64,000 nucleotides of DNA, from the NCBI RefSeq assembly GCF_900167435.1, contig NZ_FUWS01000001.1:601313-665312 (forward strand). The letters are read 5' to 3'. Positions within the stretch are counted from its first letter, which is position 1, and each line of letters starts with the position of its first letter. Made by a program: the position numbers and the translations under genes. This document shows positions 43,517 to 53,540 of the stretch, in pieces. Source of the DNA: Marinactinospora thermotolerans DSM 45154. Its GTDB lineage: Bacteria; Actinomycetota; Actinomycetes; Streptosporangiales; Streptosporangiaceae. The notes beneath the pieces are model-generated. The model had not been told where the DNA came from. It did no database searches and saw only the letters and a program-made list of their open reading frames with translations.

Positions 43517-44245
43517 TCACTCCTGTTCCCGCCACACGTATCCGGCCAGCCGGCCGGTCGGCGCGCCCCTCCGGTGCGAGAACAGTTCCGGGGACTCCAG
43601 CGTGCAGCGCTCATCCACGAGAACCCGGCCGACCCCGGCCCGTCCCAACTGGGCCGCGACCGCCGCGCGCATGTCGATCCCCGGCGTTCCCTCACGGGTG
43701 GTGCAGGCGGCCTCGGCGACACTACGGGCGACCTCATCGCGCATCGCCGCGGGCACCTCGTAGCATTCCCCGCAGATCGACGGCCCCAGCGCGACGACGA
43801 CGTCCGACCGTGTGGCCCCCAGGCGCTCCATCGCGGCCACCATTTCCACGGCGACCCCTTTAGCCGTTCCCTGACGTCCGGAATGGGCGGCTCCGAGAAT
43901 TCCGGCGACGGGATCGGCGGCCAGAATCGGCAGGCAGTCGGCGGCCAGGGCCGCCAGGACGAGATCCGGTTCGACCGTCACCACCGCGTCGACACGCCCG
44001 ACGACTCCCGGCCCGGTCGCGACCGCCACGTCGGCGCCGTGCACCTGCTCCATCCACACCACACGTTCGGGATCGAACCCCAAGGCCACACCCGCCGTCT
44101 TGCGGTTCTCCTCGACGGCGGCCGGATCGTCACCGACTCCGGCGCCGAGGTTGAGCGTGTCGTAGGGAGGGGCGCTGACGCCTCCGTCGTAACGCTGCGT
44201 GAAACCGGCGCGGATGCCCGGTCCCAGCTCGATCACGGCACTCAT
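43517..44245 (-). CDS. pgeF: PgeF/YfiH-type laccase-domain protein
   Basis: A 242-residue protein of the YfiH/YlmD family, whose members hydrolyse misincorporated peptidoglycan peptides or act as purine nucleosidases. The metal/catalytic residues are visible: VVWMEQVHGADVAV, ALAADCLPILAADP and GAAHSGRQGTAKGVAVEM, with ALGPSICGECYEVPAAM near the C-terminus. It follows ftsZ in the same direction and precedes yggS by 5 bp, the standard arrangement in Gram-positive bacteria. An ATG at 44245 starts it; AGGAGG lies 13 bases upstream, a rather long spacing. Confidence 0.93.
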   Translation of the reverse strand: MSAVIELGPGIRAGFTQRYDGGVSAPPYDTLNLGAGVGDDPAAVEENRKTAGVALGFDPERVVWMEQVHGADVAVATGPGVVGRVDAVVTVEPDLVLAALAADCLPILAADPVAGILGAAHSGRQGTAKGVAVEMVAAMERLGATRSDVVVALGPSICGECYEVPAAMRDEVARSVAEAACTTREGTPGIDMRAAVAAQLGRAGVGRVLVDERCTLESPELFSHRRGAPTGRLAGYVWREQE

Positions 44246-44367
44246 CGCGGGGGAAGGTCCTCCTGGTGGGGGGTGGGGAAGCACGAGCCGGCGGCCGCTC
44301 GGGGCGAGCGGTCCGCCGGTGCGGTTGAGGGCCGGGACGGTCGTGGGTGGCGCCGTCCCGGCCACGG

Positions 44368-45792
44368 TCACTTGAGGAAGTCGGGCACGTCCAGGTCGTC
44401 GCCCTCCTCGAAGACGACCCTGCGGCGCGGCGCGGGGATGTCGCCGGAGCGGGAGAAGGGACTGTCCGCCGTGCCACGGCGCAGCGTCCCGTAGCTGTTG
44501 TCGCCGAGCGGGCGAACGTTGCGGGACTGGTAGGTCTCCTCCTCGGCCGGCGTCTCGGGCTCACGGACCGGTTCGGGGCGGGAGACCTCCTCGGCCTGGG
44601 GCCGTTCCGGCTCGGGGCTGGGCTCGGCCGGGCGGAGGGGGGCCTGACCGGCCCGCGGCGGCTGGACGATCTCGGGTTCGGGGGCCGGCTCCGGCTCGCG
44701 TGCCGGCTCGGCCGGCTGTGCCGCGGACGGTTCCGGCGCGGCCGGGGCGGGGGTGGGCGCCGGAGGCGGGCTCACCTGCTGCGGTGCCGGCGGAGGCGAG
44801 ACGGGACCGGGCCTGCTGAGCGTCTGGGGGGGCGCGGCGTCGGCACGCGGTTCGTCGAAGCCCGCCGCTATCACCGTGACACGCACCTCGTCGCCGAGGG
44901 CGTCGTCGATGACCGCGCCGAAGATGATGTTGGCCTCGGGCGCCGCGGAGTTCGCGACGAGCTGGGCCGCCTCGTTGATCTCGAACAGTCCCAGGTCGGA
45001 GCCGCCCTGGATGGACAGCAGCACCCCGTGGGCGCCGTCGATGCTGGCCTCCAGCAGGGGCGAGGAGATCGCCATCTCGGCCGCCGCGACCGCGCGGTCG
45101 TCCCCCCTCGCCGATCCGATGCCCATGAGGGCCGACCCCGCTCCGGACATGACGGACTTGACGTCGGCGAAGTCGAGGTTGATCAGGCCGGGCGTGGTGA
45201 TGAGGTCGGTGATGCCCTGGACACCGGAGAGCAGCACCTGGTCGGCGGCCTTGAAGGCGTCGAGGACACTGACCTGACGGTCGGAGATCGACAGCAGCCG
45301 GTCGTTGGGGATGACGATGAGCGTGTCGACCTCTTCGCGCAGCATCGCTATGCCGGTCTCGGCCTGCGTCGCGCGGCGCTTGCCCTCGAAGCCGAAGGGG
45401 CGGGTGACCACACCGATCGTCAGGGCGCCGAGGGAACGGGCGATGTTGGCGACGACCGGCGCACCCCCCGTGCCCGTACCACCGCCCTCGCCCGCGGTCA
45501 CGAAGACCATGTCGGCCCCCTTGAGGACCTCCTCGATCTCCTCCCGATGGTCTTCGGCGGCCTTGCGGCCGACGTCGGGGTTGGCCCCCGCGCCCAGTCC
45601 GCGAGTGAGTTCACGGCCGACGTCGAGCTTGACGTCGGCATCACTCATGAGCAGCGCCTGAGCGTCGGTGTTGATGGCGATGAACTCGACGCCCTTGAGT
45701 CCCTCTTCGATCATCCGATTGACGGCGTTGACACCGCCGCCGCCGATGCCGACGACCTTGATGACCGCGAGGTAGTTCTGCGGTGCTGCCAC
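44368..45792 (-). CDS. ftsZ: Cell division GTPase FtsZ
   Basis: Tubulin-like GTPase that forms the division ring. It has 474 residues. The GTPase domain starts [20 protein letters not shown], has the tubulin signature [19 protein letters not shown] and the catalytic loop [12 protein letters not shown]. The C-terminal part is a long Pro/Glu-rich linker (about 315-455) ending with the conserved [11 protein letters not shown] tip, which binds SepF. The GTG at 45792 is chosen since family members start with [11 protein letters not shown]; the frame is open further upstream. The region between ftsQ and ftsZ should hold its own promoter. Confidence 0.97.
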   Translation of the reverse strand: MAAPQNYLAVIKVVGIGGGGVNAVNRMIEEGLKGVEFIAINTDAQALLMSDADVKLDVGRELTRGLGAGANPDVGRKAAEDHREEIEEVLKGADMVFVTAGEGGGTGTGGAPVVANIARSLGALTIGVVTRPFGFEGKRRATQAETGIAMLREEVDTLIVIPNDRLLSISDRQVSVLDAFKAADQVLLSGVQGITDLITTPGLINLDFADVKSVMSGAGSALMGIGSARGDDRAVAAAEMAISSPLLEASIDGAHGVLLSIQGGSDLGLFEINEAAQLVANSAAPEANIIFGAVIDDALGDEVRVTVIAAGFDEPRADAAPPQTLSRPGPVSPPPAPQQVSPPPAPTPAPAAPEPSAAQPAEPAREPEPAPEPEIVQPPRAGQAPLRPAEPSPEPERPQAEEVSRPEPVREPETPAEEETYQSRNVRPLGDNSYGTLRRGTADSPFSRSGDIPAPRRRVVFEEGDDLDVPDFLK

Positions 45793-46169
45793 GACGAGGG
45801 GCCTTTCCGCTCGCTTCGTGCCGGCGTTGCCGTTCCCCTTTCGGTGGTCTCTCCCGTTTCCCACCGCTGGGGCTCGGTCCTCCGGCGTCCGGTTCTACAG
45901 TGTTCGGTTGCGTTCCGCCTCCGGCGAGCCGGCTGCGGTGCCACGGGGATCGCGTGGAGGGCGGGACCCGGGGTCTCTCCCCATCGCATTCATCCCCGAT
46001 GAACGAAGTCGATACTTATGTCAACTAAAGGTAGTGCTTTCCGACAGTAGGCCGACGTCCGCCGACGAGCAACCAACCACGAGATCAGCCTATCGGCGTG
46101 TCGCGGGCGGACGCGATGCGCGCGCTCGGCGCGTCGCGCCCGGATATGCCCGGCTCGGCCCCGGGACGG
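45793..46169 (-). other. 377-bp ftsQ-ftsZ interval, probable ftsZ promoter region
   Basis: No gene is evident. On the minus strand TTGACA lies at 46019-46024 in an AT-richer patch (AGTTGACATAAGTATCG), but no good TANNNT box follows at 16-18 bp, so the promoter is only suggested. Actinomycetes often have several ftsZ promoters here, including developmental ones. Confidence 0.4.
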
Positions 46170-46919
46170 CTACGTGACGACCGCCACGTCGATCGCGCTG
46201 ACGTCGTAGGAACGCTCCGCGCTCGGCGGGTGCTCACGCAGCAGGACCTCCAGGACGCGGGCCTTCTGGGCGGTCCGCTCGCCGTCGCCCCACATCACGC
46301 TCGCGCCGTCGGACAGGTGCAGCGTGATCTCGGCGCGGTCGGCGGCCTCGACGTGTTCCAGCCGCTCCAGGATCGAGGAGGGAAGCTCGCCGACGATCCG
46401 GGCCGCCTCGGCGACCGCGGGATTGCCGACGATCTCCCCCTTGACCGTGATCAGCGGCTGGTCGGGTGGGAGCTTCTCGGAGTCGGCGACACGTACGCCC
46501 TCTCGGTCGATGAGCCGGTAACCTCCGTCGACCTCGACGCTGAGGACCGGCCGACGCTCGGTGACCTCGACGCGCAGCGACGCCGGCCAGCCCCGGGTGA
46601 CCGTGGCCGACTCGACCAGGCGCAGCTTCTCCACCCGTTCGCGCGCGGCCGACACGTCCACCCTCGCCAACGGCGTTCCGGTGGACACGTCGACGGCCGC
46701 CGCGACCTCTTCGGGACTCAGTCTGCTCACCCCCGTGACCTCGACGTCGCGGACGACCAGCAGCCGGGAGCCCAGCACCACCCACGAGGCCAGACCGAGG
46801 AGTCCCACCACGAGCAGGGCCACGAACGCGACCTGCCACGGGTCGGAGCGGCGGGGCCGGGCGGCACCGCCCGCCCCCCGGCCGGAAGCCGGCTCCTTCT
46901 GGCGCCCGGAGCCCATCAC
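46170..46919 (-). CDS. ftsQ: Cell division protein FtsQ
   Basis: Bitopic divisome protein linking early and late division proteins. It has 249 residues: a basic cytoplasmic tail of about 27 residues, one transmembrane segment (VAFVALLVVGLLGLASWVVL), a POTRA domain (VVRDVEVTGVSRLSPEEVAA) and the beta domain to the C-terminus (SLRVEVTERRPVLSVEVDGG; YRLIDREGVRVAD). It starts at a GTG directly before an ATG. It lies 30 bp downstream of murC and is the last gene before the ftsZ promoter interval. Confidence 0.94.
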   Translation of the reverse strand: MMGSGRQKEPASGRGAGGAARPRRSDPWQVAFVALLVVGLLGLASWVVLGSRLLVVRDVEVTGVSRLSPEEVAAAVDVSTGTPLARVDVSAARERVEKLRLVESATVTRGWPASLRVEVTERRPVLSVEVDGGYRLIDREGVRVADSEKLPPDQPLITVKGEIVGNPAVAEAARIVGELPSSILERLEHVEAADRAEITLHLSDGASVMWGDGERTAQKARVLEVLLREHPPSAERSYDVSAIDVAVVT

Positions 46920-46949
46920 CGCACCTCTCTCACTCGTCGGCGCAACCGC

Positions 46950-48380
46950 CTAGCGCGCGAGCCGCTCCAGCGCCTCGACGATGATCGGACCGAGCTCGGT
47001 GACGTCACCGGCCCCCATCGTCAAGACGATGTCGCCCGGCCGGGCGAGCGCGGCCACCCGCGCCACCGCCTCGGCGCGGTCGGGGCAGTAGTGGACCCGC
47101 TCGTGCCCGACGCCCTTGGTGATCAGCTCCGCCGTCACCCCCGGCTCCGGATCCTCCCTGGCCGCGTAGATGGGCAGCACGGCGACCTCGTCGGCCAGCG
47201 TGAGCGCGTCGGCGAACTCGGTGGCGAAGATCCGCGTACGGCTGTAGAGGTGGGGCTGGAACAGCGCCACCACCCGTCCCGGCTCCTCGGGGCGCCCGGT
47301 GTCGGAGTCCAGCGCCGCCCGGGCGGCGCGCAGGTCCGCGGCGATCTCGGTGGGGTGGTGGGCGTAGCTGTCGTAGACCCGGACCCCACCCGCCTCGCCC
47401 TTGAGCTCGAAGCGCCGGGCGGCACCGGTGAAACCGGCCAGGCCCTGGACCGCGACCTCGGGGTCGTGGCCCAACTCGTCGGCCGCCGCGATGGCGGCGG
47501 CGGCGTTGAGCACGTTGTGCCGGCCGGGCACCGCGACCGCGCAGTCCAGCGGGTCGCCTCCGGGCGGGGTGAGGGTGAAGAGGGTCGAGAACCCGTCGGC
47601 GCGGACGTTCCCCACGCGGTACTGCGCGTCGGCGGACTCCCCGTAGGTGAGCACGCGCCGGCCGAGGCCGCGGGCGACCTCGGCGACCTTGCGCGCCCCC
47701 GGATCGTCGACGCCGACCACGAGGGTGTCGGCGACACGTTCGGCGAACGCCGCGAAGTTCGCGTGGATCTCGTCCAGCCCACCGTAGTTGTCGAGGTGGT
47801 CGGCCTCGACGTTGGTGACGATGGCGACCTTCGGGGCGAGCATGAGGAAGGAGCCGTCGCTCTCGTCGGCCTCGACCACGATGACGTCGCCGGCGCCCGC
47901 GTCGGCCCCCAGGCCGGTGGTCACCAGCCGGCCGCCGATGACGTACCCGGGCTCGACCCCCAGGTGCTGGAGCACCACGGTCAGGATCGAGGTGGTGGTG
48001 GTCTTGCCGTGCGTCCCGGCGACGGCGACACCACGCCGGCCCAGCAGCAGCGCCCCCAGCGCCGCGGCGCGCGGAAGCACGCGCAGCCCCCGCGATCGGG
48101 CCTCGACCAGCTCGGGGTTGTCCTCGCGCACCGCGGAGGAGACCACGACCGTGTCGGCGTCGCCGACGTTGGCCGCGGCGTGACCGACGTGCGTGCGCGC
48201 GCCGAGCTCCTCCAGGGAGCGCAGCACGTCGCTGTCCTTGGCGTCGCTACCGGACACCTCGACGCCACGCTGGATCAGCACCCGGGCGATGCCGGACATG
48301 CCGGCGCCTCCCATGCCGATGAAGTGGACACGGCCCAGTTGCGCCACGGGTACGGGCTCGGTAGGGGAGACCAGGCTCAT
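46950..48380 (-). CDS. murC: UDP-N-acetylmuramate-L-alanine ligase MurC
   Basis: Adds L-alanine to UDP-MurNAc, the first amino acid of the stem peptide. It has 476 residues. The UDP-binding Rossmann domain opens with VHFIGMGGAGMSGIARVLI; the ATP loop is VAVAGTHGKTTTTSILT; the central domain includes EADESDGSFLMLAPKVAIVT then NVEADHLDNYG; the C-terminal domain has VYDSYAHHPTEIAADL. Its ATG overlaps the murG stop by four bases (ATGA). Confidence 0.97.
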   Translation of the reverse strand: MSLVSPTEPVPVAQLGRVHFIGMGGAGMSGIARVLIQRGVEVSGSDAKDSDVLRSLEELGARTHVGHAAANVGDADTVVVSSAVREDNPELVEARSRGLRVLPRAAALGALLLGRRGVAVAGTHGKTTTTSILTVVLQHLGVEPGYVIGGRLVTTGLGADAGAGDVIVVEADESDGSFLMLAPKVAIVTNVEADHLDNYGGLDEIHANFAAFAERVADTLVVGVDDPGARKVAEVARGLGRRVLTYGESADAQYRVGNVRADGFSTLFTLTPPGGDPLDCAVAVPGRHNVLNAAAAIAAADELGHDPEVAVQGLAGFTGAARRFELKGEAGGVRVYDSYAHHPTEIAADLRAARAALDSDTGRPEEPGRVVALFQPHLYSRTRIFATEFADALTLADEVAVLPIYAAREDPEPGVTAELITKGVGHERVHYCPDRAEAVARVAALARPGDIVLTMGAGDVTELGPIIVEALERLAR

Positions 48381-49531
48381 CGGCCGTCCTTCCCTTCGTC
48401 GTCGAGATCGTCGTCGGAGTCGTCGATCGGCATCTCCGGCGTGGGGCGGTCCCCGCGGGCGATGGCCATGACCTCGCGGGCCAGCTCCATGTCGGCGTCC
48501 CGCCGGCCCATCTTCGCCGCGACCTCCGACATCGCGACGACCCGGTCGGTGTCGGTGAGCAGCGGCAACAGGTTGTCGCGGATCCACTGGGGATTCAACT
48601 CGGAGTTGGCGACCAGGAGACCGCCGCCGGCCTGGACGATGGGTTCGGCGTTGAGACGCTGCTCGCCGTTGCCGATGGGCAGCGGGACGAACACCGCCGG
48701 GAGCCCCACAGCGGTGAGCTCGGCGCAGGTCATCGCGCCGGAACGGCACATCGCCACGTCGGCGGCGGCGTAGGCGAGGTCCATGCGGTCGACGTAGGGC
48801 ACGACGACGTAGGGCACACCGTCACGGGTGCGGTCCTCGGGCTCGCTCGCGTTCTTGGGGCCGACGACGTGCAGCACCTGGATGCCGGCGCGGCAGAAGT
48901 CCTCGCCGCTGTCGAAGGCGGTCTGGTTGATGGCCTGGGCTCCCTGGGAGCCCCCGAAGATCAGCAGGGTCGGCAGGTCGGGGCGCAGACCGAAGTGGGC
49001 CCGGGCCTTGTCCCCCATGGCCAGCCGGTCGAGCTTGGAGATCTGCTCGCGCAGCGGGATGCCCACGTAGCGGCCGTTGCGGATCTCGGTGTTGGGGTGC
49101 CCCGTGAAGACGTGGGGGGTCAACCGCGCACCGAGCCGGTTGGCCAGCCCGGGCAGCGGGTTGGCCTCGTGCACCACGATCGGGATACGGCGCCGACGCG
49201 CCGCGAGGTAGCCGGGGGTGGCGACGTAACCGCCGAAGCCGACGAGGACGTCGGCTTGGACCCGCTCCAGGTGGCCCGAGGCGGTGCTGATCGCGTTGGC
49301 CAGCTTGCCGGGGACCGAGAGCAGCTTGGGGGTGAGCTTGCGCGGTAGCGGGACCGCGGGGATCTCCCCCAGTTCGTATCCTCGCATGGGGACCAGACGG
49401 GTCTCGAGTCCCCGCTCGGTCCCCAGACAGAGGATCCGGGTGTCGGGATCGACGCGCCGTAGCGCGTCTGCCAGGGCCAGTGCGGGCTCGATGTGCCCGG
49501 CCGTGCCACCGCCGGCGAGGACTACCCTCAT
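48377..49531 (-). CDS. murG: Lipid II synthase (GlcNAc transferase) MurG
   Basis: Membrane-associated GT-B enzyme (family 28) that adds GlcNAc to lipid I. It has 384 residues. The N-terminal G loop is VVLAGGGTAGHIEPALALAD, a second is VGFGGYVATPGYLAA, and the donor site has LLIFGGSQGAQAINQ and SGAMTCAELTAVGLPAVFVP with the UDP-GlcNAc binding Glu. The C-terminal 30 residues are an Asp/Glu-rich extension. Its ATG at 49531 overlaps the ftsW stop (ATGA). Confidence 0.96.
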   Translation of the reverse strand: MRVVLAGGGTAGHIEPALALADALRRVDPDTRILCLGTERGLETRLVPMRGYELGEIPAVPLPRKLTPKLLSVPGKLANAISTASGHLERVQADVLVGFGGYVATPGYLAARRRRIPIVVHEANPLPGLANRLGARLTPHVFTGHPNTEIRNGRYVGIPLREQISKLDRLAMGDKARAHFGLRPDLPTLLIFGGSQGAQAINQTAFDSGEDFCRAGIQVLHVVGPKNASEPEDRTRDGVPYVVVPYVDRMDLAYAAADVAMCRSGAMTCAELTAVGLPAVFVPLPIGNGEQRLNAEPIVQAGGGLLVANSELNPQWIRDNLLPLLTDTDRVVAMSEVAAKMGRRDADMELAREVMAIARGDRPTPEMPIDDSDDDLDDEGKDGR

Positions 49532-50889
49532 CGTCGCCGATTCCTCCTCGCTTGAATCTGCGTTGGACGCGTTCGGTTCTGGGCCCGACGAGCCGTGGCG
49601 GTTTTCCCACCCTTGTCGACATCGTCCAGGCCAAGCCAGCTTAGAGCCCTTTGCACACGGCCGGGACCGCGCGCCGCGAGCACTTCTCGGGCCTGCGGCT
49701 CGGACTTGGCCATGGCGAGCAGCATGCCCAGCCCCGCCATGGTGGGGATCAGCGCCGATCCGCCCGCCGACACCAGGGGCAGCGGGATGCCGGTGATGGG
49801 CAGAACGCCGATGACCGTCCCGATGTTGACCAGCGCCTGGACGACGATCCAGGCCGTGATCGCGACGGAGGCCAGCCGGACGAAGGGGTCGTCGGCCCGC
49901 GCCGCCACCCTCAGGCCCGCGTAGCCGAGCACACCGAACAGCCCGACCACCAGCAGGGTTCCGAGCAGCCCCAGCTCCTCGCCGATGATCGCGAAGATGA
50001 AATCGCTCTCGGGGTGGGGCAGGAAACCCCACTTCTCGCGGCTGCCGCCGATACCGACGCCGAACAGGCCGCCGGTCCCCAGCGCGTAGAGGCCGTGCAA
50101 CAGCTGGAAGCCGGTGTCGGTGGGGTCGGCCTCGGGGTCGAGGAAGGAGGTGAGCCGGGCCATGCGGTAGGGCTCGACCGCGATCATGATCGCCACGAGC
50201 AGCGAGACCAGGCCGAACATGCCGATGAACAGCCGGCCCGGCGCGCCGACCACCCACAGCAGCGCCAGGAAGATCGCCAACAGCACGAAGGTCGTCCCCA
50301 GGTCGCTGCCCAGCAGGACGAGGAGCACCAGCACACCGCAGCCGGGCAGCAGGGGCAGGAGCAGGTGGCGCCACTCCACCAGTTGGCGCAGCTCCTCCTT
50401 GCGCGCGAGGACGTTGGCGCCCCACAGCGCGAAGGCGAGTTTGGCCGGCTCCGACGCCTGGACGGTGACCCCGGCGATCTCCAGCCACCGGGTCGCGCCG
50501 TAGTACTCCTGCCCCTGGAACACGGTGACGACGAGCAGGGCGATGGAGGCGAGCATCGCCGGATAGCCGACCAGCCGGAAGAGACGGACCGGCATGTGGG
50601 AGGCGAGCACCAGCAGCGGCAGGCCGAGCGCCGCGGCGAACATCTGCTTGCGGAAGAGCGAGTAGGCGGAGCCGGTCTCGGTGTAGGAGTCCACCATGGA
50701 CGACGACAGCACCATGACCAGGCCCAGCGCGATCAGCAGGGCGCTGCTTCCGAACAAGAGGTAGTAGGAGGTCAGCGGCCGGTCGAGCCGGCGCACCAGC
50801 TCCCACGGTCCATCCGATGACGTCCCCGTCCCGGCCCGTGGGGGCCGCTTGACCCCGGCGGGCCGGGAAGTCGATGTCGAAGCCGCCAT
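49528..50889 (-). CDS. ftsW: Septal peptidoglycan polymerase FtsW
   Basis: SEDS-family glycosyltransferase that polymerises lipid II at the septum together with FtsI. It has 453 residues with about ten transmembrane segments. Family marks are YYGATRWLEIAGVTVQASEP, then AKLAFALW, the large loop FQLLHGLYALGTGGLFGVGI, and PESDFIFAIIGEELGLLG; PLPLVSAGGSALIPTMAGLG closes the family signature. The C-terminal tail is strongly basic. ATG at 50889 has GGAGG six bases upstream. Confidence 0.95.
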   Translation of the reverse strand: MAASTSTSRPAGVKRPPRAGTGTSSDGPWELVRRLDRPLTSYYLLFGSSALLIALGLVMVLSSSMVDSYTETGSAYSLFRKQMFAAALGLPLLVLASHMPVRLFRLVGYPAMLASIALLVVTVFQGQEYYGATRWLEIAGVTVQASEPAKLAFALWGANVLARKEELRQLVEWRHLLLPLLPGCGVLVLLVLLGSDLGTTFVLLAIFLALLWVVGAPGRLFIGMFGLVSLLVAIMIAVEPYRMARLTSFLDPEADPTDTGFQLLHGLYALGTGGLFGVGIGGSREKWGFLPHPESDFIFAIIGEELGLLGTLLVVGLFGVLGYAGLRVAARADDPFVRLASVAITAWIVVQALVNIGTVIGVLPITGIPLPLVSAGGSALIPTMAGLGMLLAMAKSEPQAREVLAARGPGRVQRALSWLGLDDVDKGGKTATARRAQNRTRPTQIQARRNRRR

Positions 50890-51069
50890 ACGCCACCTCC
50901 GCCCACGCCGCGCTTCTCCCAGCATCGACCAAGTTTGGCGGCAAAGACCGTCGGGACCTCGCACATTCCCCGTGTGTTGGGGTTTTTTCTGCGACCGGGG
51001 CGGGTAGCGGCGCGCGGAATCGGCTTCCCGGAACTCCGCGCGCCGCCCCCGTCACACGTCGTGGGGAGG

Positions 51070-52482
51070 TCAGGACTCCAGGGCGCGTACGGCCTCGGTG
51101 AAGGCCTCACCACGCGCCTTGTAGTCGGTGAACATGTCCATGGACGCCGCGGAGGGGGCCAGGAGCACGGTGTCGCCCTCCTGGGCGAGCCCGGTGGCCG
51201 CGGCGACGACCTCGGTCATCGCCCCCTCGTCGGTGCGCGCGACATCGACCACGGGCACCTGCGGCGCATGACGCTGCAACGCCTCGCGCAACCGGGCGCG
51301 GTCGGCGCCGAGCAGGACGACACCACGGAGCCGTCCCGCCGCCGAGGCGACCAGTTCGTCGACCTCGGCCCCCTTGAGCAGCCCACCGGCCACCCACACC
51401 ACCGATTCATAGGCGGCCAGCGAGGCGGCCGCCGCGTGCGGGTTCGTGGCCTTGGAGTCGTTCACGTAGTCGACACCGGCGATGGTCGCCACGTGCGCGA
51501 TGCGGTGGGGTTCGGGCGTGAAGGCCGCCAGGCCGGCGCGCACCGACTTCGGGTCGACCCCGATCGACCGGGCCAGCGCGGCGGCGGCCAGGGCGTTGGC
51601 CACGTTGTGCGGCGCGGCCGGGGTGACGTCGGCGAGGGTGGCCAGCTCCTCGGCACTGGTGCGCGGGTCGGCGACGAAGGCGCGGTCCACGAGCAGGTCC
51701 TCGACGACACCGAGCTCGCCGGCGCGCGGGGTCTCCAGGGTGAAACCGACCAACGGCGCGGCGGGGTCGCCGCACTCCCCCGCCAGACGCCGCGACCAGG
51801 AGTCCGCGGAGTTGACGACGCGGATCGTCCCCGGCGCGTAGATCCGCCCCTTGGCCAGCGCGTAGGACTCCAGCCCTCCGTGCCAGTCGATGTGGTCGGG
51901 CGCGATGTTGAGCACGACCGCGGCGTGCGGTCGCAGTGAGGAGGACCAGTGCAGCTGGAAGCTGGACAGCTCCACCGCCAAGACGTCGGGGGCGTCCTCG
52001 CCCTGCACCGCCTCGATGACGGGGGTTCCGACGTTGCCGACGGCCAGGGCGCGCCGCCCGTCGGCCCGCAGCATCGCCTCCAGCATGCGCACCGTGGTGG
52101 TCTTGCCGTTGGTCCCCGTGATGGCGAGCCACACCTGGTCGCGCGGTTTGAGCCGCCAGGCCAGTTCCACGTCGCCGATGACCTCGACCCCCGCGGCGCC
52201 GGCGGCGGCGAGCAGCGGGGCGTCGGGCCGCCATCCCGGTGAGGTGACGACCAGCTCGGTCCCCTCGGGGAGGCTGTCGCCGCCGAGGACGACCTCGGCA
52301 CCGGCCTCGCGCAGCTCCGCGGCCCGCGCCCGGGTGGCCTCGTCGGTCCGCGCGTCGAGGATGGTGACGCGCGCGCCCTGGGCCAGCAGCGCCCGCGCCA
52401 CCGGCCCGCCCGAGACGCCCAGGCCGGCCACGCAGACCGCGCGGTTGCCGAAGCCCGTCTTGGATCCGCTGGTGTCGCTCAT
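51070..52482 (-). CDS. murD: UDP-N-acetylmuramoyl-L-alanine-D-glutamate ligase MurD
   Basis: Adds D-glutamate to UDP-MurNAc-L-Ala. It has 470 residues. The UDP-binding domain has VCVAGLGVSGGPVARALLAQ, ATP loop LAITGTNGKTTTVRMLEAML, central VLNIAPDHIDWHGGLESYAL, and YVNDSKATNPHAAAASLAAY in the C-terminal domain. The ATG at 52482 is preceded by GAGG and lies just after the mraY stop; an ATG six codons earlier would overlap mraY. A gap of 180 bp separates it from ftsW. Confidence 0.96.
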   Translation of the reverse strand: MSDTSGSKTGFGNRAVCVAGLGVSGGPVARALLAQGARVTILDARTDEATRARAAELREAGAEVVLGGDSLPEGTELVVTSPGWRPDAPLLAAAGAAGVEVIGDVELAWRLKPRDQVWLAITGTNGKTTTVRMLEAMLRADGRRALAVGNVGTPVIEAVQGEDAPDVLAVELSSFQLHWSSSLRPHAAVVLNIAPDHIDWHGGLESYALAKGRIYAPGTIRVVNSADSWSRRLAGECGDPAAPLVGFTLETPRAGELGVVEDLLVDRAFVADPRTSAEELATLADVTPAAPHNVANALAAAALARSIGVDPKSVRAGLAAFTPEPHRIAHVATIAGVDYVNDSKATNPHAAAASLAAYESVVWVAGGLLKGAEVDELVASAAGRLRGVVLLGADRARLREALQRHAPQVPVVDVARTDEGAMTEVVAAATGLAQEGDTVLLAPSAASMDMFTDYKARGEAFTEAVRALES

Positions 52483-52484
52483 CA

Positions 52485-53540
52485 CTACCTCGGCATCCAT
52501 TCCAGGTAGAACAGCCCGACCCCCACCGCGACGAACAGGCCCTGGATGATCCAGAACCGGATGACGATCGTGCTCTCCGCCCAGCCCTTCAGTTCGAAGT
52601 GGTGTTGCAGGGGGGCCATCCGGAAGATCCGCTTGCCGGTCAGCCGGAACGATCCGATCTGCAGCATCACCGACAGGGTGATGAGGACGAACAGACCGCC
52701 GATGATCACCAGGAGCAGCTGCGTACGGGTGGTGATGGCCAGGCCGACGAGCAGACCGCCCAGGGCCAGCGAGCCGGTGTCGCCCATGAAGATCTTGGCC
52801 GGCGGCGCGTTGTACCAGAGGAAGCCGATGCAGCCGCCCAGCCCCGCCGCCGCGACGACCGCCAGGTCCAGGGGGTCACGGACGGTGTAGCAGTTGGGCT
52901 CCAGCGCGTTGACGCAGCTCTGCCGGAGCTGCCAGTTGCCGATGACCACGTAGGCGACCAGTGACAGGATCGTGGCACCGGTGGCGAGACCGTCGAGACC
53001 GTCGGTCAGGTTCACCGCGTTGGAGAAACCGACGATGAGGAACAGCGCCCAGATGATGAAGACGCCGAGCATCAGGGGCGGTCCGAAGTCGCGCAGGAAC
53101 GACAGGTGGACCGAGCCGGGGGTGTAGGAGTAGCCGTTGGGGAACTGGGTGACGGCGAAGGCGAAGCCGATACCGACGATGGCCTGGCCGGCCATCTTGG
53201 CGCCGCTGCGCAGCCCCAGGCTGCGCCGCTTGTAGATCTTGATGAAGTCGTCGAGGAAGCCGACACAGCCCAACCCGACGAACAGGAACATCACGAGAAG
53301 GCCGGAGACCGTCGGTCTGGTCATCAACACCAGGTGGGCACCGAAGTAGCCGATGACCGCGCCCAGGATGATGACGATGCCGCCCATGGTGGGCGTGCCC
53401 TGCTTGGTCTTGTGGCCCTCGGGGCCGTCGTCGCGGATCTCCTGGCCGAACTTGAACCGGTACAGGATCCGGATCACCATCGGCATGGTCAGCAGGGAGA
53501 CCAGCAGGGAGAGCATCGCGGCGATGAGAATGCCGGTCAC
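52485..53540 (-). CDS. mraY: Phospho-N-acetylmuramoyl-pentapeptide transferase MraY
   Basis: Integral membrane enzyme that makes lipid I from UDP-MurNAc-pentapeptide and undecaprenyl phosphate. It has 351 residues with about ten hydrophobic helices. Catalytic and Mg-binding aspartates lie in [20 protein letters not shown] and [17 protein letters not shown], and the family loop is [12 protein letters not shown] followed by [13 protein letters not shown] near the end. The GTG at 53540 overlaps the murF stop (GTGA). Confidence 0.97.
   Translation of the reverse strand: MTGILIAAMLSLLVSLLTMPMVIRILYRFKFGQEIRDDGPEGHKTKQGTPTMGGIVIILGAVIGYFGAHLVLMTRPTVSGLLVMFLFVGLGCVGFLDDFIKIYKRRSLGLRSGAKMAGQAIVGIGFAFAVTQFPNGYSYTPGSVHLSFLRDFGPPLMLGVFIIWALFLIVGFSNAVNLTDGLDGLATGATILSLVAYVVIGNWQLRQSCVNALEPNCYTVRDPLDLAVVAAAGLGGCIGFLWYNAPPAKIFMGDTGSLALGGLLVGLAITTRTQLLLVIIGGLFVLITLSVMLQIGSFRLTGKRIFRMAPLQHHFELKGWAESTIVIRFWIIQGLFVAVGVGLFYLEWMPR

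Noticed and set aside
46098-48773. Plus-strand open frame of 891 codons opposite ftsQ and murC
   Set aside because: Mirror of ftsQ/murC coding, with no family features.
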